A stretch of DNA of 64,000 nt from NCBI RefSeq assembly GCF_012489685.1, contig NC_080045.1, positions 64,130,722 to 64,194,721 on the forward strand. Reading direction: 5' to 3'. Source of the DNA: Lotus japonicus (Eukaryota; Streptophyta; Magnoliopsida; Fabales; Fabaceae). The notes under the pieces were generated by a model that did not search any database, had not been told where the DNA came from, and worked only from the letters and a program-made list of their open reading frames with translations. A program made the translations under genes and the position numbers. Below, piece after piece: positions 35,340-46,009 of this stretch (positions are counted from its first letter, which is position 1; every line of letters starts with the position of its first letter).

Positions 35340-35665
35340 CGACCGCATCAACAAACTATTAAAGACCCTCCGGGCACCAAGACCCATAGGGCACTAAGAC
35401 CCACCGGGCACGAGATTATTAAAGACCCGTAGGGCACCAAGACCCGTCGGGCACGAAATTATTTAAGACCCTCCGGGCACCAAGACCCATAGGGTACTAA
35501 GACCCACCGGGCACGAATTTATTTAAGACCCTCAGGGCACTAAGACCCGCCGGGCACGAATTTATTTAAGACCCTCAGGGCACCAAGACCCACCGGGCAC
35601 AAAATTATTAAAGACCCCTAGGGCACCCGGACCCGTCGGGCACAAAAACATTAAAGACCGTTCAG
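35340..35665. repeat. minisatellite inside the TAT element
   Basis: About six imperfect units of roughly 59 bp, each built of three about 20-bp subunits of the form aagaccc-nnnn-gggcac, with 'attatt(t)aa' spacers. It lies between the end of pol and the antisense gene. Such tandem arrays are known in the 3' untranslated part of TAT/Ogre elements. Confidence 0.85.
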
Positions 35666-35853
35666 GCACTAAATAACTCTAAGACGAGTAAAGAAAGAAG
35701 AATACAACCCAACAAGAAAATATAATAATAAGTTCTTACAAACACAGGAACAACGAGTCTTTACAAAGACGGAACAATAATTAAAAACAACAAGTTTAAA
35801 CAAGCACAGAACGATCATTAAACACATCAAAATACAATAAAAAGACAAGAACT

Positions 35854-37965
35854 TCAAGGAGCTGGCTCGGCTGGGAAGGTCGGAGTAAACTTCTTCTGGT
35901 CGTCCAGAGTCCCGATCTTTCCCCCCAACACAACCTTCCGATAATGAAGAGGGCGCACATCCAGTCTTGGATGGACCACCTCAAGCTGAGCCAAAGCATT
36001 GTCAAAAGAAGCCTTGTGAATCTCCTTCAGATTCGACCTCAGCTTCTTTCTCTCAGCCCCCAGATCGACAACTTTCTTCTTGAGCTCGGCATTACTTACT
36101 TTCAAAGCCTTCATCTCCTTAACTTCACTCTCTCGAGCAGCCTTCTCGTCTTTCAGGGCCTGCTCGGCTTTCTCTGCCCGGGAGCGCAACCAATCGTTAT
36201 CCTTCTCGCTCAGCTCCAGCTTCTCCGCAAACTTCTTGGCCGCAGCCGTCACCTCGAGAACCTCCCCTTGTAACTTCGCTTTAGAAGCGGTCAGCTCTTG
36301 AACCGATTTCTTGGAGTCAGCCAACTCTTTGTCCGCCTTAGCGAACTTATCCTCGGCGGCGTTCAACTGCTCCTTGACTTCTTCCACGTCGAGCACCGGC
36401 CCCTGCTGCACATGACGAATGATGGAGGCAGTCTGAAGCACTGCTTTCAGAGCAAAGTTCAAGAGATTGTAGGGTTCCTTTGTGCTCAGGAACGACTGGT
36501 CGAGCTCATTGTACACCAGATCATCGATTTGGTTGTTGTGCTTGTCCGTGTCCACCGCATCTCGACCCCACACAGAAATTGGCTCCGAGGGACCTACTTG
36601 AGCAATCGGAGTCGCTCGTTCAGGAGAACGGACCCCCTCGCCTGAGGAGCGGCGTTTCCTCTTGACCGGGCGCTCCGAGCCGGCCCTTTCCCCCTCAAGG
36701 GAGCCCTCCTGCTGACGTACGGGATTCCCTGAGCCCGACCCGGGGTCTGCGTTTTCTTCGCCACCGACCGGGACACTCTGACCGGCCCCATCGGGGTTAG
36801 CCCCGGCTAAAGGCTGCCCCTGGTTGCCAAGTCCATCGCCCTCGTCTCGGGGCACCTCCTGCTCCTCTTCACTGTCGGTCTCGACCTCGTCGATCGGAAC
36901 CTGCAGCGCGGCGACCAAAGCAGCGTTGACCTCCATCTTAGCTCCTGCATGAACATCACAAGAAGAAAGTCAGTCAGACAAAGAGACATGCATCGCTTTA
37001 GACATAGTAATAAAAAAAAAAAAACCCCTACCCCTCTCGCGCAGCAAACAAGCGTTCCTACAAACGCTATAAGTACAAAGGTCGTAACAGCGCAACGGCC
37101 GAATGCAGAATTCTTTGGGTGGATTACCCCTCACTTCCTTCCGTATGGCGGCCACCAAGAGGTTTTTGAAGGCCAAGTCCACTTCCGACAAGGCCCCGGC
37201 CTCGTAACCAAAAGCACTGATCTTCACGTCGTAGTGCTTGGCGTTCCAAGTCAGCGGGAACCTGGCGCAACTGCCGCCGTTCGAGGCCCTCTCGAACCAC
37301 CAGTGAGGGGGCGGAGTAGTAGGCGCCACCCGAAAGAATTGATCTTTAAAGTCCCAGTAAGACTCTGCGAACGGGTGAAAGATCTGGAGATCTTTACCCG
37401 ACCTCTGGGTCACGATCCCGTGCCCGCCATATCCTTGAGTGTGGGCCACCTCGAACAAATGGAAAAAGAGCGGAATCGACGGCTTCTGGCCAAACAAGAC
37501 GCAAGCAACCTCGTACGCTCGTACGAAACCCCAAGCGCCGGGATGGAGCTGCGACGGCGCGACCCCCATATGGCGAAGAACGTCACATTGAAAGTCCGTG
37601 AGTGGCATCCTCACCCTCACCTTCTTCATGGTGTAGATATGCATGTACACCCCGAACGGCGGGGTGTGGGGTAGTCACTCCTTCTTACCCGGCGAATACA
37701 CCATGTGACCGGGGCCGATCTGAGTCTGCGACATAAAACGCTGACTCCAGAAATAATCTTCCTTCTCGTTTGCATACTCCGACGGGAGATCGAGGATGGT
37801 GCGGCACCACTTGTCATACACGGCCTCGTCCCCCTTCAGATGAGGGTATTTCTCCCGGTCGATCTTCTTATTCTTAGGGGCCCCTGACCGGGGCCTAGAG
37901 GTTAAAGCCCCGCCCGGGGCCTCATCTACAGTCTTGCCTTTCCTCTTCTGGGTAGGCTTCCCCAT
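35854..37965 (-). pseudogene. antisense accessory gene, gypsy-type transposon domain plus coiled coil
   Basis: Two coding exons, 37965-37032 and 36944-35854, joined at a phase-1 GT-AG intron. Together they are 675 codons with one in-frame TGA at 37675-37677. Exon 1 carries the domain known as 'putative gypsy type transposon' (Pfam PF04195, from memory): MPLTDFQCDVLRHMGVAPSQ, then RAYEVACVLFG, FFHLFE. Exon 2 starts AKM across the junction. It has an acidic region, a nuclear signal (RPVKRKRR), a long coiled coil (about 36100-36350) and a conserved-looking end (FDNALAQLEVVHPRL, VVLGGKI). A minus-strand TATA box (38381-38388) and a 5' UTR intron (38237-37974) give it its own promoter. The function is unknown. 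A homologue lies at 61160-63048. Confidence 0.82.
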
Positions 37966-38380
37966 AACGACACCTGCACAAGGGAAAACGCCGGATCAAC
38001 ACCTGGGTCGTCTGTATCGGCTCAAAGAAGGACCCACCCGGAATCCATCTTTGCCCTAGGCAGGATAGCGCGACCGTGCGGCGGCACAGACCCTCATAGA
38101 GAGTCTCCGCCGCCGCAAGAGGGGGCCACGGGGGGAGGGGAAACTCCCAACTCCCCCAAGAGCGAGCCACCGTTTCTACTAGGAAACGGAAAATTAAAAG
38201 TCTTAAGAAAGAAAAACTTAGTGAAGCGAGAACTTACAAGAAAAAGCTGGAAAAGCTACCGAGCGACCACCGCGCAAAAGGAAACACCACCGTGAAACAC
38301 CGGTACTTGACGGAAGGAAGGAGAGAAGGCTTGGGGAGAATTCAGAGATGCAAAAGTGCAAATGAATCCCCCTCCTCTCT

Positions 38381-38388
38381 CTTTTATA
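38381..38388 (-). promoter_or_regulatory. TATA box of the antisense gene
   Basis: TATAAAAG on the minus strand lies about 140 bp before the predicted 5' UTR donor (GTAAGT, exon end 38238). The acceptor ttgtgcag precedes 37973, eight bases before the ATG. Confidence 0.6.
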
Positions 38389-38867
38389 GAAGATGAGGAG
38401 GGAGACGTGACGTTTTGACAGCCCTAGTTTCCCTAATCATGACGTTTGGGGAAACCAAGGGGCATCGTCCAATCAGACCCTGCCACGTCAGAAAGGAGGC
38501 AGTGACGGCGAAGCGACACACGCCTCCAAAGGCACGCGGGAGAGGACTAGAGAAGCGACGCAACCCACCCGGAAACGACACGTACCATCCCAAGAGTCAG
38601 GTACATTAAATGCAGTGGGCCCAAAGCCTCACACCGTTCCATTCTCCCGCACCTTTTTGGCTTCTCAGATTCAAACCATGCAACAACCTACTCGGTACTA
38701 AACCCGGTCGTCCCAAACCACTCGGATCCGGTCGGTCGACTCCGCATACACAGCCTCGAGAGGGCTCGCGTTGACCACCGGCCTCTACATTTAATGCCCC
38801 GTTTCATTTCCCAAGAGAAACTCCTAGGGAAAGGCTAATGGGCGTTACCACCCAAGAACGTTTCGAT

Positions 38868-38874
38868 TATAAAT
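38868..38874 (+). promoter_or_regulatory. TATA-like box before the small sense ORF
   Basis: TATAAAT lies 45 bp before the ATG at 38919. It points away from the antisense TATA box about 480 bp to the left. A tttgcag (38887-38893) could instead be a splice acceptor for a subgenomic transcript. Confidence 0.4.
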
Positions 38875-38918
38875 GGTAACCATCCCCTTTGCAGGATCCA
38901 CATTTTCCTCAAGATAGA

Positions 38919-39320
38919 ATGACCTCCATGGAAGCTTACCTGAAGGTACTCAGGGCCGAGGCTCTAGACAACGACCTATACTACTTCTACCAAACGCAAG
39001 CCGCCACCCCCAGTAGGATCAGATCCCTAGTCGGCAGAATTCTGGCAGAGGATCCTGACCCTTAACCGAAGGCGGGGCTGCTAACCTTCTTGGAGCTGAC
39101 GGAGGAGATGTGGGAATTACACCGACGCCGTTCGGAGGTTAGCATGCTGATTTGGGGCCTCGAGGTTTCTGCCACGGAACACCAAGGCGAAGGGAAGGGA
39201 ACAATGGACGAAATCAAAGCCGAGCTGACCCCCCTCCTGACCGTAAGGGAGAGTCTCGACAGAGACCTACGAACCGTTCGCCTCCGATACAACACCATGC
39301 GAGTAACACCCCCTTTCTAG
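38919..39320 (+). pseudogene. small sense accessory ORF near the 3' LTR
   Basis: The ATG at 38919 opens a frame (MTSMEAYLKVLRAEALDNDL...) that meets TAA at 39063-39065. It then stays open in the same frame to 39320, 134 codons in all. The second part looks helical and coiled-coil prone (LTEEMWELHRRRSEV, ELTPLLTVRESLDRDLRTV). No family is recognised. It sits between the antisense gene promoter and the 3' LTR. It may be an accessory protein broken in this copy. Confidence 0.5.
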
Positions 39321-39466
39321 GGGTACTGAATGTAACGGCCAAACGGCCCCCCACTATCAATGAATAAAGTTTTAAATTTATGACCCCTATGTAACGACCC
39401 CAAAAACGTCTATGACACCACAAACACCGAGCATGAATAGCCCTCGCCCCGCTGGAACAGCCGACC

Positions 39467-39482
39467 AGGGCTGGGGGGCTAC
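39467..39482 (+). other. polypurine tract
   Basis: The G-rich stretch ctggggggctac directly precedes the 3' LTR, where the plus-strand primer is expected. Confidence 0.75.
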
Positions 39483-40016
39483 TGTTCCGGGAACCCTGAC
39501 CGAGGATGGACAGGGGACCTAGGGCAGGACTGGCCCCACTAAAAGTTCCAGATAAGGGGCCGTTTGGGGAAGGCCAAGAGCCCCCTACTCCTGAGCCCCA
39601 CCACCAAGGGTGAGGACAAGGAACCCGAGGCCCACTACATAGGGGTTGACCTAGGCCAACTACCCTAGGGGTAGGTTGGCTGGTGCAGATCCGTAGGGGC
39701 CCCCAAACCGTTGGATCACTGTTCCTCTACAGGGGATCCAACGGTGACCCCTGCCCCCAGGTACGAGCCATGCATGACGTTGCATGGCTCCAACCCTAAT
39801 CCTGCCTCTCCTATATAAAGGGAACACTCCTTCAATACAAAGGTAACGTATTTTCTCTCCAAGTTCACCATTCTTACTACTTCCCTCACTGACTTTAGCA
39901 TCGGAGTGTCTTGCAGGAGCCCCTCCCGGGACCTTGCCCACTTGGAGTCCTTCAACGCGTCCAGATCCCTCCTCTCCTACCCCTTGCCAACGGGTAGCTT
40001 GATCTCTCTCAGATCA
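39483..40016 (+). repeat. 3' LTR
   Basis: 534 bp, 532 of 534 identical to the 5' LTR, with an offset of 10,622 bp. The right target duplication catag follows at 40017-40021. Confidence 0.95.
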
Positions 40017-40021
40017 CATAG

Positions 40022-40265
40022 TTAATGCATACTTATTAAACTCTCAATGAAATCGAAAAAATGCATTAGATCTTGCTAATTAATGCCAACTTATTATTTA
40101 TTTTATAGGCTAGAGCCATATCAATCAATGTGTGTTGTTTTGTATTAGAAGATGCATAGTATTACTATTTTCATTTTATAAATTCCAGTCACAAACATGA
40201 ACAACAGAAAAGATGCTAATGTATTTCCCATTCACCAAAAGGTGCTAATGGTAATGGTAAGCTCA

Positions 40266-40303
<38 letters not shown>

Positions 40304-41521
40304 GTATAGCAGGTTTGAATTAATTTCTTTTTTCTCATAATTAATTTTTGAAATAACTCCCAAAATTAATTGTGGCACTAGAATAAAGTGTAAAAGAAAT
40401 TTCAAACACGTCACAAAATTCTTCGTATCTACATGATTACGTACATCAGAATCAGAGTCACCTTACATATTAAAATTACTTATATATTTGAATTCTCATT
40501 AAATTAAGGTGGATTTATGTTGAACTTGCAAAACACAATCTTACCTTTTTTATCTACACTAGACTAAACTAGCATGACAAATTTTAACTTATTTATTAAT
40601 AACTTAAAATATATGTAATCAAGTTAGCGTTTGTACTAATATCAGATCAAATATACACTTCTCACGAACACATTTTGCTTAGTGTAAGAAACTATGAACA
40701 TTTCTCATATGAATCAGCAACGCGTGCTACCACGCAATGATGATCATAAAGTTGTGGGAGGCTATCACATTATGTTCAAAGATATCACCTTTGAAGATGA
40801 TAGCCATAATTAGAATATCATTTCAAGTCACAGGTTTGTATGATTAAGCTTTTTGAAAGCAATATCTCAGTGTTTAAATTAAACCATAAAATTAAAAGTT
40901 GTTCAACCACTGAACATGCTGTTTAATATATGTCTTTCCAATCAAGGGATAATTGAAACATCAAATCTATTTTTATTTACTTAAACCTCTTTCTAATTGT
41001 CAGATTTAAATCTAAAGATTTTGTCCTCGAAACTAGAGCATATGAATATATGATCGATGATTTGATATGCTTTAACATTCACAATTATGTGCTCTACCTA
41101 ATAGTATGATTCTACTTCTTTATTTAACTGGCATAATTGCTGCAAATGTGATAATAAACCATGTGAATTCTGATACTGAGAAATCAAAATTTCCGTACAA
41201 ATTTCTCTAACAAGCTAACTGTACATGATGAGTTCTAAATGCAATGGCTGTTTTATATAGTCCGAAAAGGAATCAAGTAGTACCATTGCTAGCTAAGATC
41301 ATAATAATGTTTATGCACAAAATCTGTAGCATTAAACCGTCACAGGATTTTCACACTCCATTATGATTACACTGTCCCCCACCCTCACAAATCCCTTTCC
41401 CTCTGTGATCTCGTGATAGACTGAAACTAGAGTAGATTCAACAATAATATTGGAACTCACACAAACCTAGCAGAAATTCTGATGAAAGTTTCATAGTGCT
41501 TGTTTGGTCTCATGACTAGTA
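40022..41521. other. intergenic
   Basis: AT-rich DNA without a supported gene. It contains the (AT)n(GTAT)n microsatellite at 40266-40309. Confidence 0.6.
40266..40309. repeat. (AT)n(GTAT)n microsatellite
   Basis: About 13 AT repeats are followed by about four tgta/tatg repeats. Confidence 0.9.
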
Positions 41522-41530
41522 TAGAATTAA

Positions 41531-43179
41531 GGCTTAAAGGGTCAAAATGTCCCTGAAATTACAAAGGGAATCAATTCTATGACTTAGAAATTTTTTCATC
41601 AAATTGGGTCCCTAGAATTTTTTTTTAATTCAATTAAGGCCAAATATTGCCACATCTCAATTTTGTCCTAGTCACCAATACCACATGACTTTTTTATTTA
41701 TTTTTTAATTAGAAAAATTAATTTTAAAATCCAACTCAATTATGTAAGCAGAAAAATAAAATAAAAAACTTAATAAAATCCTAATATAAATATAAACTTA
41801 ATTTTTTTAAATACCAACTAATGTTTATCATTTTATTTTATTTCCAACTCATTTCATAAAAAATAAAACCTATTCTAACTCATTTCCCCTAAACCTAAAC
41901 CCAATCTTCTTCATGATATACAACAAAAACCCAAATCCATTGAAACATTAACCGTATCTGCTTCTTCTTCCTCTGGTCCTCTTTCTCAGTTGTTCCTCAC
42001 TTCCTCACCAAAACAAAACCCTAAGTCGTGAGATCAAAATCCATGGACGGTGATTCTCTGGAGTGCTCGGCGATTCAAGTACTCATGGCGACAGAGCAGT
42101 TAATGGTCGTTGGTGGCACCCACTGTGTTCAGATCGCCGCCCTCGCCTCCGACTCCGAGTGAGATGTCGCCGACACCGTCGTTCCGACACCCTAGGGATC
42201 TTGACGAAAGCGCAATGATCTGTGGCCAGATGAGGCTGGGTTTGAGGTTGAAATATGAGCATTTTTAGGATTGGGGTTGAGAGACACCAAGGGAGGGTGA
42301 AGGTGAGGTTGGTTGCGACAATGGAGTGGAGTTTAGAGGGTTTCAAGGTAAGGGTTTTAATCTGATGTGTGGGTGGCCGGATCTGGGGTCTAAGGTGGGT
42401 TTGGGTTTCGTGGTGGTGGCTGTGATTGATGCAGTTGTTAATGTTGTTTGTTTGTTGAGTATTGTGGTTAGAAGGTGAATTTTTGAATTTTAAATTGAAT
42501 GAGTGTTGGGTAGACTGGTTGAAATTACAGGAAGATTATGATGCTCTAGGAGTAGGATCCATGGTTTTACATTGCAGTTGTGGTTGTATCATGGTCCTTA
42601 AAATCATGGATATAGGTTGTTGTTTCCAATCCATTGTATTGTTTGGAGCACCTCTGATTTCTACTTGCGTGTTGGCATGAGGAAGTGTTTCCGGTTGTGA
42701 TTGTTGGTGGTGCTATGGTGGTTCTCTGGTGGTGGTGAAGGATGGCGGTGTGGGGGGAAGAAGATGTTGGGGTTAAGAAAGGAAGAAGAAGAGGCTGAAG
42801 ATGAATGAAGAAGATGAAGACCATTTTGTCTGGGTTTTGTTCTTGAGATGGAGATTGAAAGAAGAGTGATGAAGATTATGTGTTTAATTTGAATTTAGTT
42901 CAGAGATTTATTTAAGTTTAGGTTTATATTAAGATTTTATTAAGGTTTTATTTTTAATTTATGGGTTTGAATTAAAAAATAAAGTTTTATAATTTTTCAA
43001 TTAAAAAAAATAAAAAATGCCATGTGGAAAAGATGACTAGGACAAAATTGAGATGTGGCAGCCTTTGTCTTTAATTGAATTAAAAAAAAAATTCTAGGGA
43101 CCCAATTTGATGTAAATTTTTTTTAGGTCCTGGAACTGATTCCCTTTGTAATTTCAGGGGTCTTTTGACTCTTTAAGCC
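41531..43179. mobile_element. Mutator-like nonautonomous element with gene-like interior (Pack-MULE candidate)
   Basis: The 1,649-bp element is flanked by perfect 9-bp duplications tagaattaa (41522-41530 and 43180-43188). Long terminal inverted repeats begin GGCTTAAAG-G/A-GTCAAAA, stay clearly alignable for about 190 bp and weakly to about 300 bp. This is the Mutator pattern. Between the repeats, about 41940-42870 is GC-richer and gene-like. From both ends inward there are UTR-like CT-rich leaders followed by ATGs (42042 plus, 42824 minus). No transposase is present. The cargo could not be matched to a named gene. Confidence 0.8.
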
Positions 43180-43546
43180 TAGAATTAAAGACACATTTAC
43201 TTAGAAGTTTATAGAGTACATGTTTGAAATGTTTCTACTATTGATTTTAAAGTCTAAAAAAAATTTGGAGATAATTTTTTATCAGTAACGTTTATGTGTC
43301 AGAATTGATTCTCATAAGAGAGTATATTTGGTCCAAATATGCTTTAAAAATTAAAACACATATTCGATTTCATGATTTGCACAAAATCCAATATTCATCT
43401 ATTCATAAGTTAAGTGTGTGCTTGGTATCACATGCTAGAGTCTCATAATTAATTTTAAGTGGTTATATAAATGTTTGACACCCAATTTAAGAAATTGATT
43501 TTAGTCACAAAATCTATTATGTATAGAAGCTATGTATTAGTTTTTA

Positions 43547-43849
43547 CTCCCTCCGGTCCTATTTATAAGCAACAAAAAAAATTCACATAGTTTAAGAAAT
43601 GTAGTTAAACTAGATAAAATGCATTAAATTTGTCTTAAATCAAAATAATCTTCCAAAATTACCCTTTGTTATTAGTGTTGGAAAGTGGGAAAGAGAGAGA
43701 ATAATTAATGAGACACATTTTACAAGTTAGAATTAATAAGGGCATCATTGGAAAAAATTAATTAATATAGCTCAAACTTTCATTTGGTTCTTATAAAAAG
43801 GACCAAGATTTTTCTTCTCTTTCATGCTTATAAATAGGACCGGAGGGAG
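43547..43849. mobile_element. Stowaway-type (Tc1/mariner) MITE
   Basis: Terminal repeats CTCCCTCCGGTCCTATTTAT and its complement are flanked by TA on both sides (43545-43546 and 43850-43851). The 303-bp length and the CTCCCTCC start are classic for plant Stowaway elements. Confidence 0.9.
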
Positions 43850-43851
43850 TA

Positions 43852-45613
43852 CGATGGAAAAATCAATTGAGAGATTTCATAACTAAATTTCTCACCATTA
43901 TTATATAGAAATTACTCTCCATAAACGCATTCAAATATAAACTACTTTATTTTCAACTCACTTTAACTTATATTTACTAAAATAAATTGTATCCAACATG
44001 AATTTTTGAAAATGCTATTCCAACACACATTTAAGTTCCCTTCTAAAGTGTGTGCGAGATGCATATCCAAACACGCTTTAAAACTAGTAGCTTCTACACA
44101 AAAGTGATTCTAGAGTTTTTTCCCACGGAAATTAAATATGACTTTAGCTTATAACCGGAAGTGATTTTAGAGTATTTCACTGTGAAACTAAACATGTTAA
44201 GAGTAAATTCACTTTTTGAGGGTGAAAAATATGGATCCAAACACAAATAGAATTGAGATTTAAGACAGAATATGGCCAGTTTATCACGGTCCTAAAGTTT
44301 TTCTTCATTGTTTAATTTGCCTAAACATTACTCTCTAAATACAGGGGCTGGCTCAGTCAACAATGATAGAGATTAGCAAAGAAGAGTCAAAATCTATGTA
44401 GGGGGGACCCTTTTTCCATAAGTATGATAAGAGGGTCATATTCTTTTGAGATCCTAATGGTTAAAATTAGGCAATGTTGGGCACTTTTTGGCACAAGGCG
44501 TGACCATAAGCCGTTGACTAATCCCTTGTTGGGAATCTCACCAGAATACATGAGTTTTGGACAAGTTCACCACCATCTTTGAATTTGAACCAGCTTGATC
44601 AATCTCAAAGTTTGAAGGTATCAAGTGTTACTGAAGGAATATACTTTAAAAAATGTTTGAAGGTGGAATATTTAGTGCTTGTGTTCATACAGTCAGCACC
44701 ACGTGTAAGAGTTTAGTTCAGGCACCTTGTGAAGATTTTGAGGGAAAACAGGAAATGGGGGACCTAAACATGTGCTTATGAGTTTTGTTTAAAGAAATCT
44801 AGCAGAATAGCACTATTATTGGGATGTGTTCAAATGGGAATATGATATATTCTTGGGTGGTTCTATAATACAATGTGCTTTGTTAAAGTGCCTGTTGGAC
44901 AGGAACGGGTTTCTATCAGTATTTTTAGACATAGTGAACGATATTTGGTTGGTTAGCAATTGACATATGCATTAGCCACATTTTAGTAGCAATTTTTAAC
45001 CTTGTTAACCGCTCCAAGTATTAACCGCCGTTAAAAATCATCATTAACCAATAATATGTATATCTATCGGATATTATCTCAAAATTAGATGTTCACTTGT
45101 TAGTACTATATTAAAAATCATGTAAATTATCATTTTTTTTGTCTTAAAAGTCCTAGCGTATTCTGTCCATTTAAAAGAGCAACTCTCAACAGCTCCACAA
45201 CACACTCTCTACTATTTTATACTTACCAATCAGGCCTTCTTTGCGTACATGGATTTTAATATGAAAGATAAGTGAAATAGGTAAAGAGTATCTTTGAAAA
45301 CTCATTCATTTTCTATTAGCATGTTTAGATTTGGGTTAGAAACAACTCCAAAACACATTAGTGGTCATGCTCCATGTTGTAACTTATATATTAATGAGAT
45401 TTTGATGTTTAGCTTCGACTCCAAACCTGCACTATGTAGAGCAAAAAGTGCTTCTAGAAGAAGCTACAATGAAGGGAGAAATAACTTAAGGAGATTCATG
45501 AAACCGAACATGCTAGATGTTTGTTTGACTTTAAATTTCACTCAATTGGTAGTATGGAAACAAGAAACAATATAAAAATAATATTGATTAACACTAATTT
45601 TTTTTATAAATGT
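43852..45613. other. intergenic
   Basis: No gene is supported. Words such as 'gtgaaactaaacatg' near 44090-44230 suggest worn MITE copies. Confidence 0.5.
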
Positions 45614-45622
45614 AGCATCAAC

Positions 45623-46001
45623 TAGGACTGTTCATGTTTCTCTAAGAACCGAAGCTAACAAAAACTCGAACCGTTAAAAAACCAAACCGTTTAAAAACCG
45701 AACCTTTAAGAACTCGAACCGAACTCGAACCTAAATTGAAAAACCGGTTCGGTAACCGAACCAAAATATCAACTACCAGTTCAGGTTCGGTTCGGTTCGA
45801 ATCATAGTATATCAGTTCGGTTCGATTCGGTTCGATCCATCTATAAATATGCATGTTTTACCGAACTGGTTAACCGAAATTTGAAACCGGTTCGGTTCGA
45901 TTCGAACCATACTATATCGGTTCAGTTCGGTTCTCTCAAACCAAAATTTTGGTTCAGGTTCGGTTCGGTTCAAGCAAAGAACCGAACCATGAATAGTCCT
46001 A
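45623..46001. mobile_element. hAT-type foldback element rich in GGTTCGG repeats
   Basis: Ends TAGGACTGTTCATG and, in inverted form, TAGGACTATTCATG. The 8-bp flanks gcatcaac (45615-45622) and gcgtcaac (46002-46009) differ at one base. The left part is full of ccgaac words and the right part of ggttcgg words, so the whole 379-bp unit can fold on itself. Confidence 0.75.
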
Positions 46002-46009
46002 GCGTCAAC

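Larger units (their letters stand above)
28861..40016 (+). mobile_element. full-length TAT-lineage Ty3/gypsy LTR retrotransposon
   Basis: The 11,156-bp element has two 534-bp LTRs that differ at only two bases, TG...CA ends and 5-bp target duplications (catag). The internal order is primer site, gag, protease, reverse transcriptase, RNase H, a second RNase H and integrase. A minisatellite, an antisense two-exon gene, a small sense ORF and a polypurine tract follow. The second RNase H domain and the extra antisense gene are features of the TAT/Retand/Ogre branch of plant gypsy elements. GC content is far above its surroundings. Gag-pol carries two premature stops and one frameshift, so this copy is not autonomous, although near-identical LTRs show recent insertion. 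Confidence 0.95.

Noticed and set aside
36948..37674. 241-codon plus-strand frame opposite the antisense accessory gene
   Set aside because: It overlaps the gene whose domain, introns and promoter are on the minus strand. The plus-strand product shows no family features.
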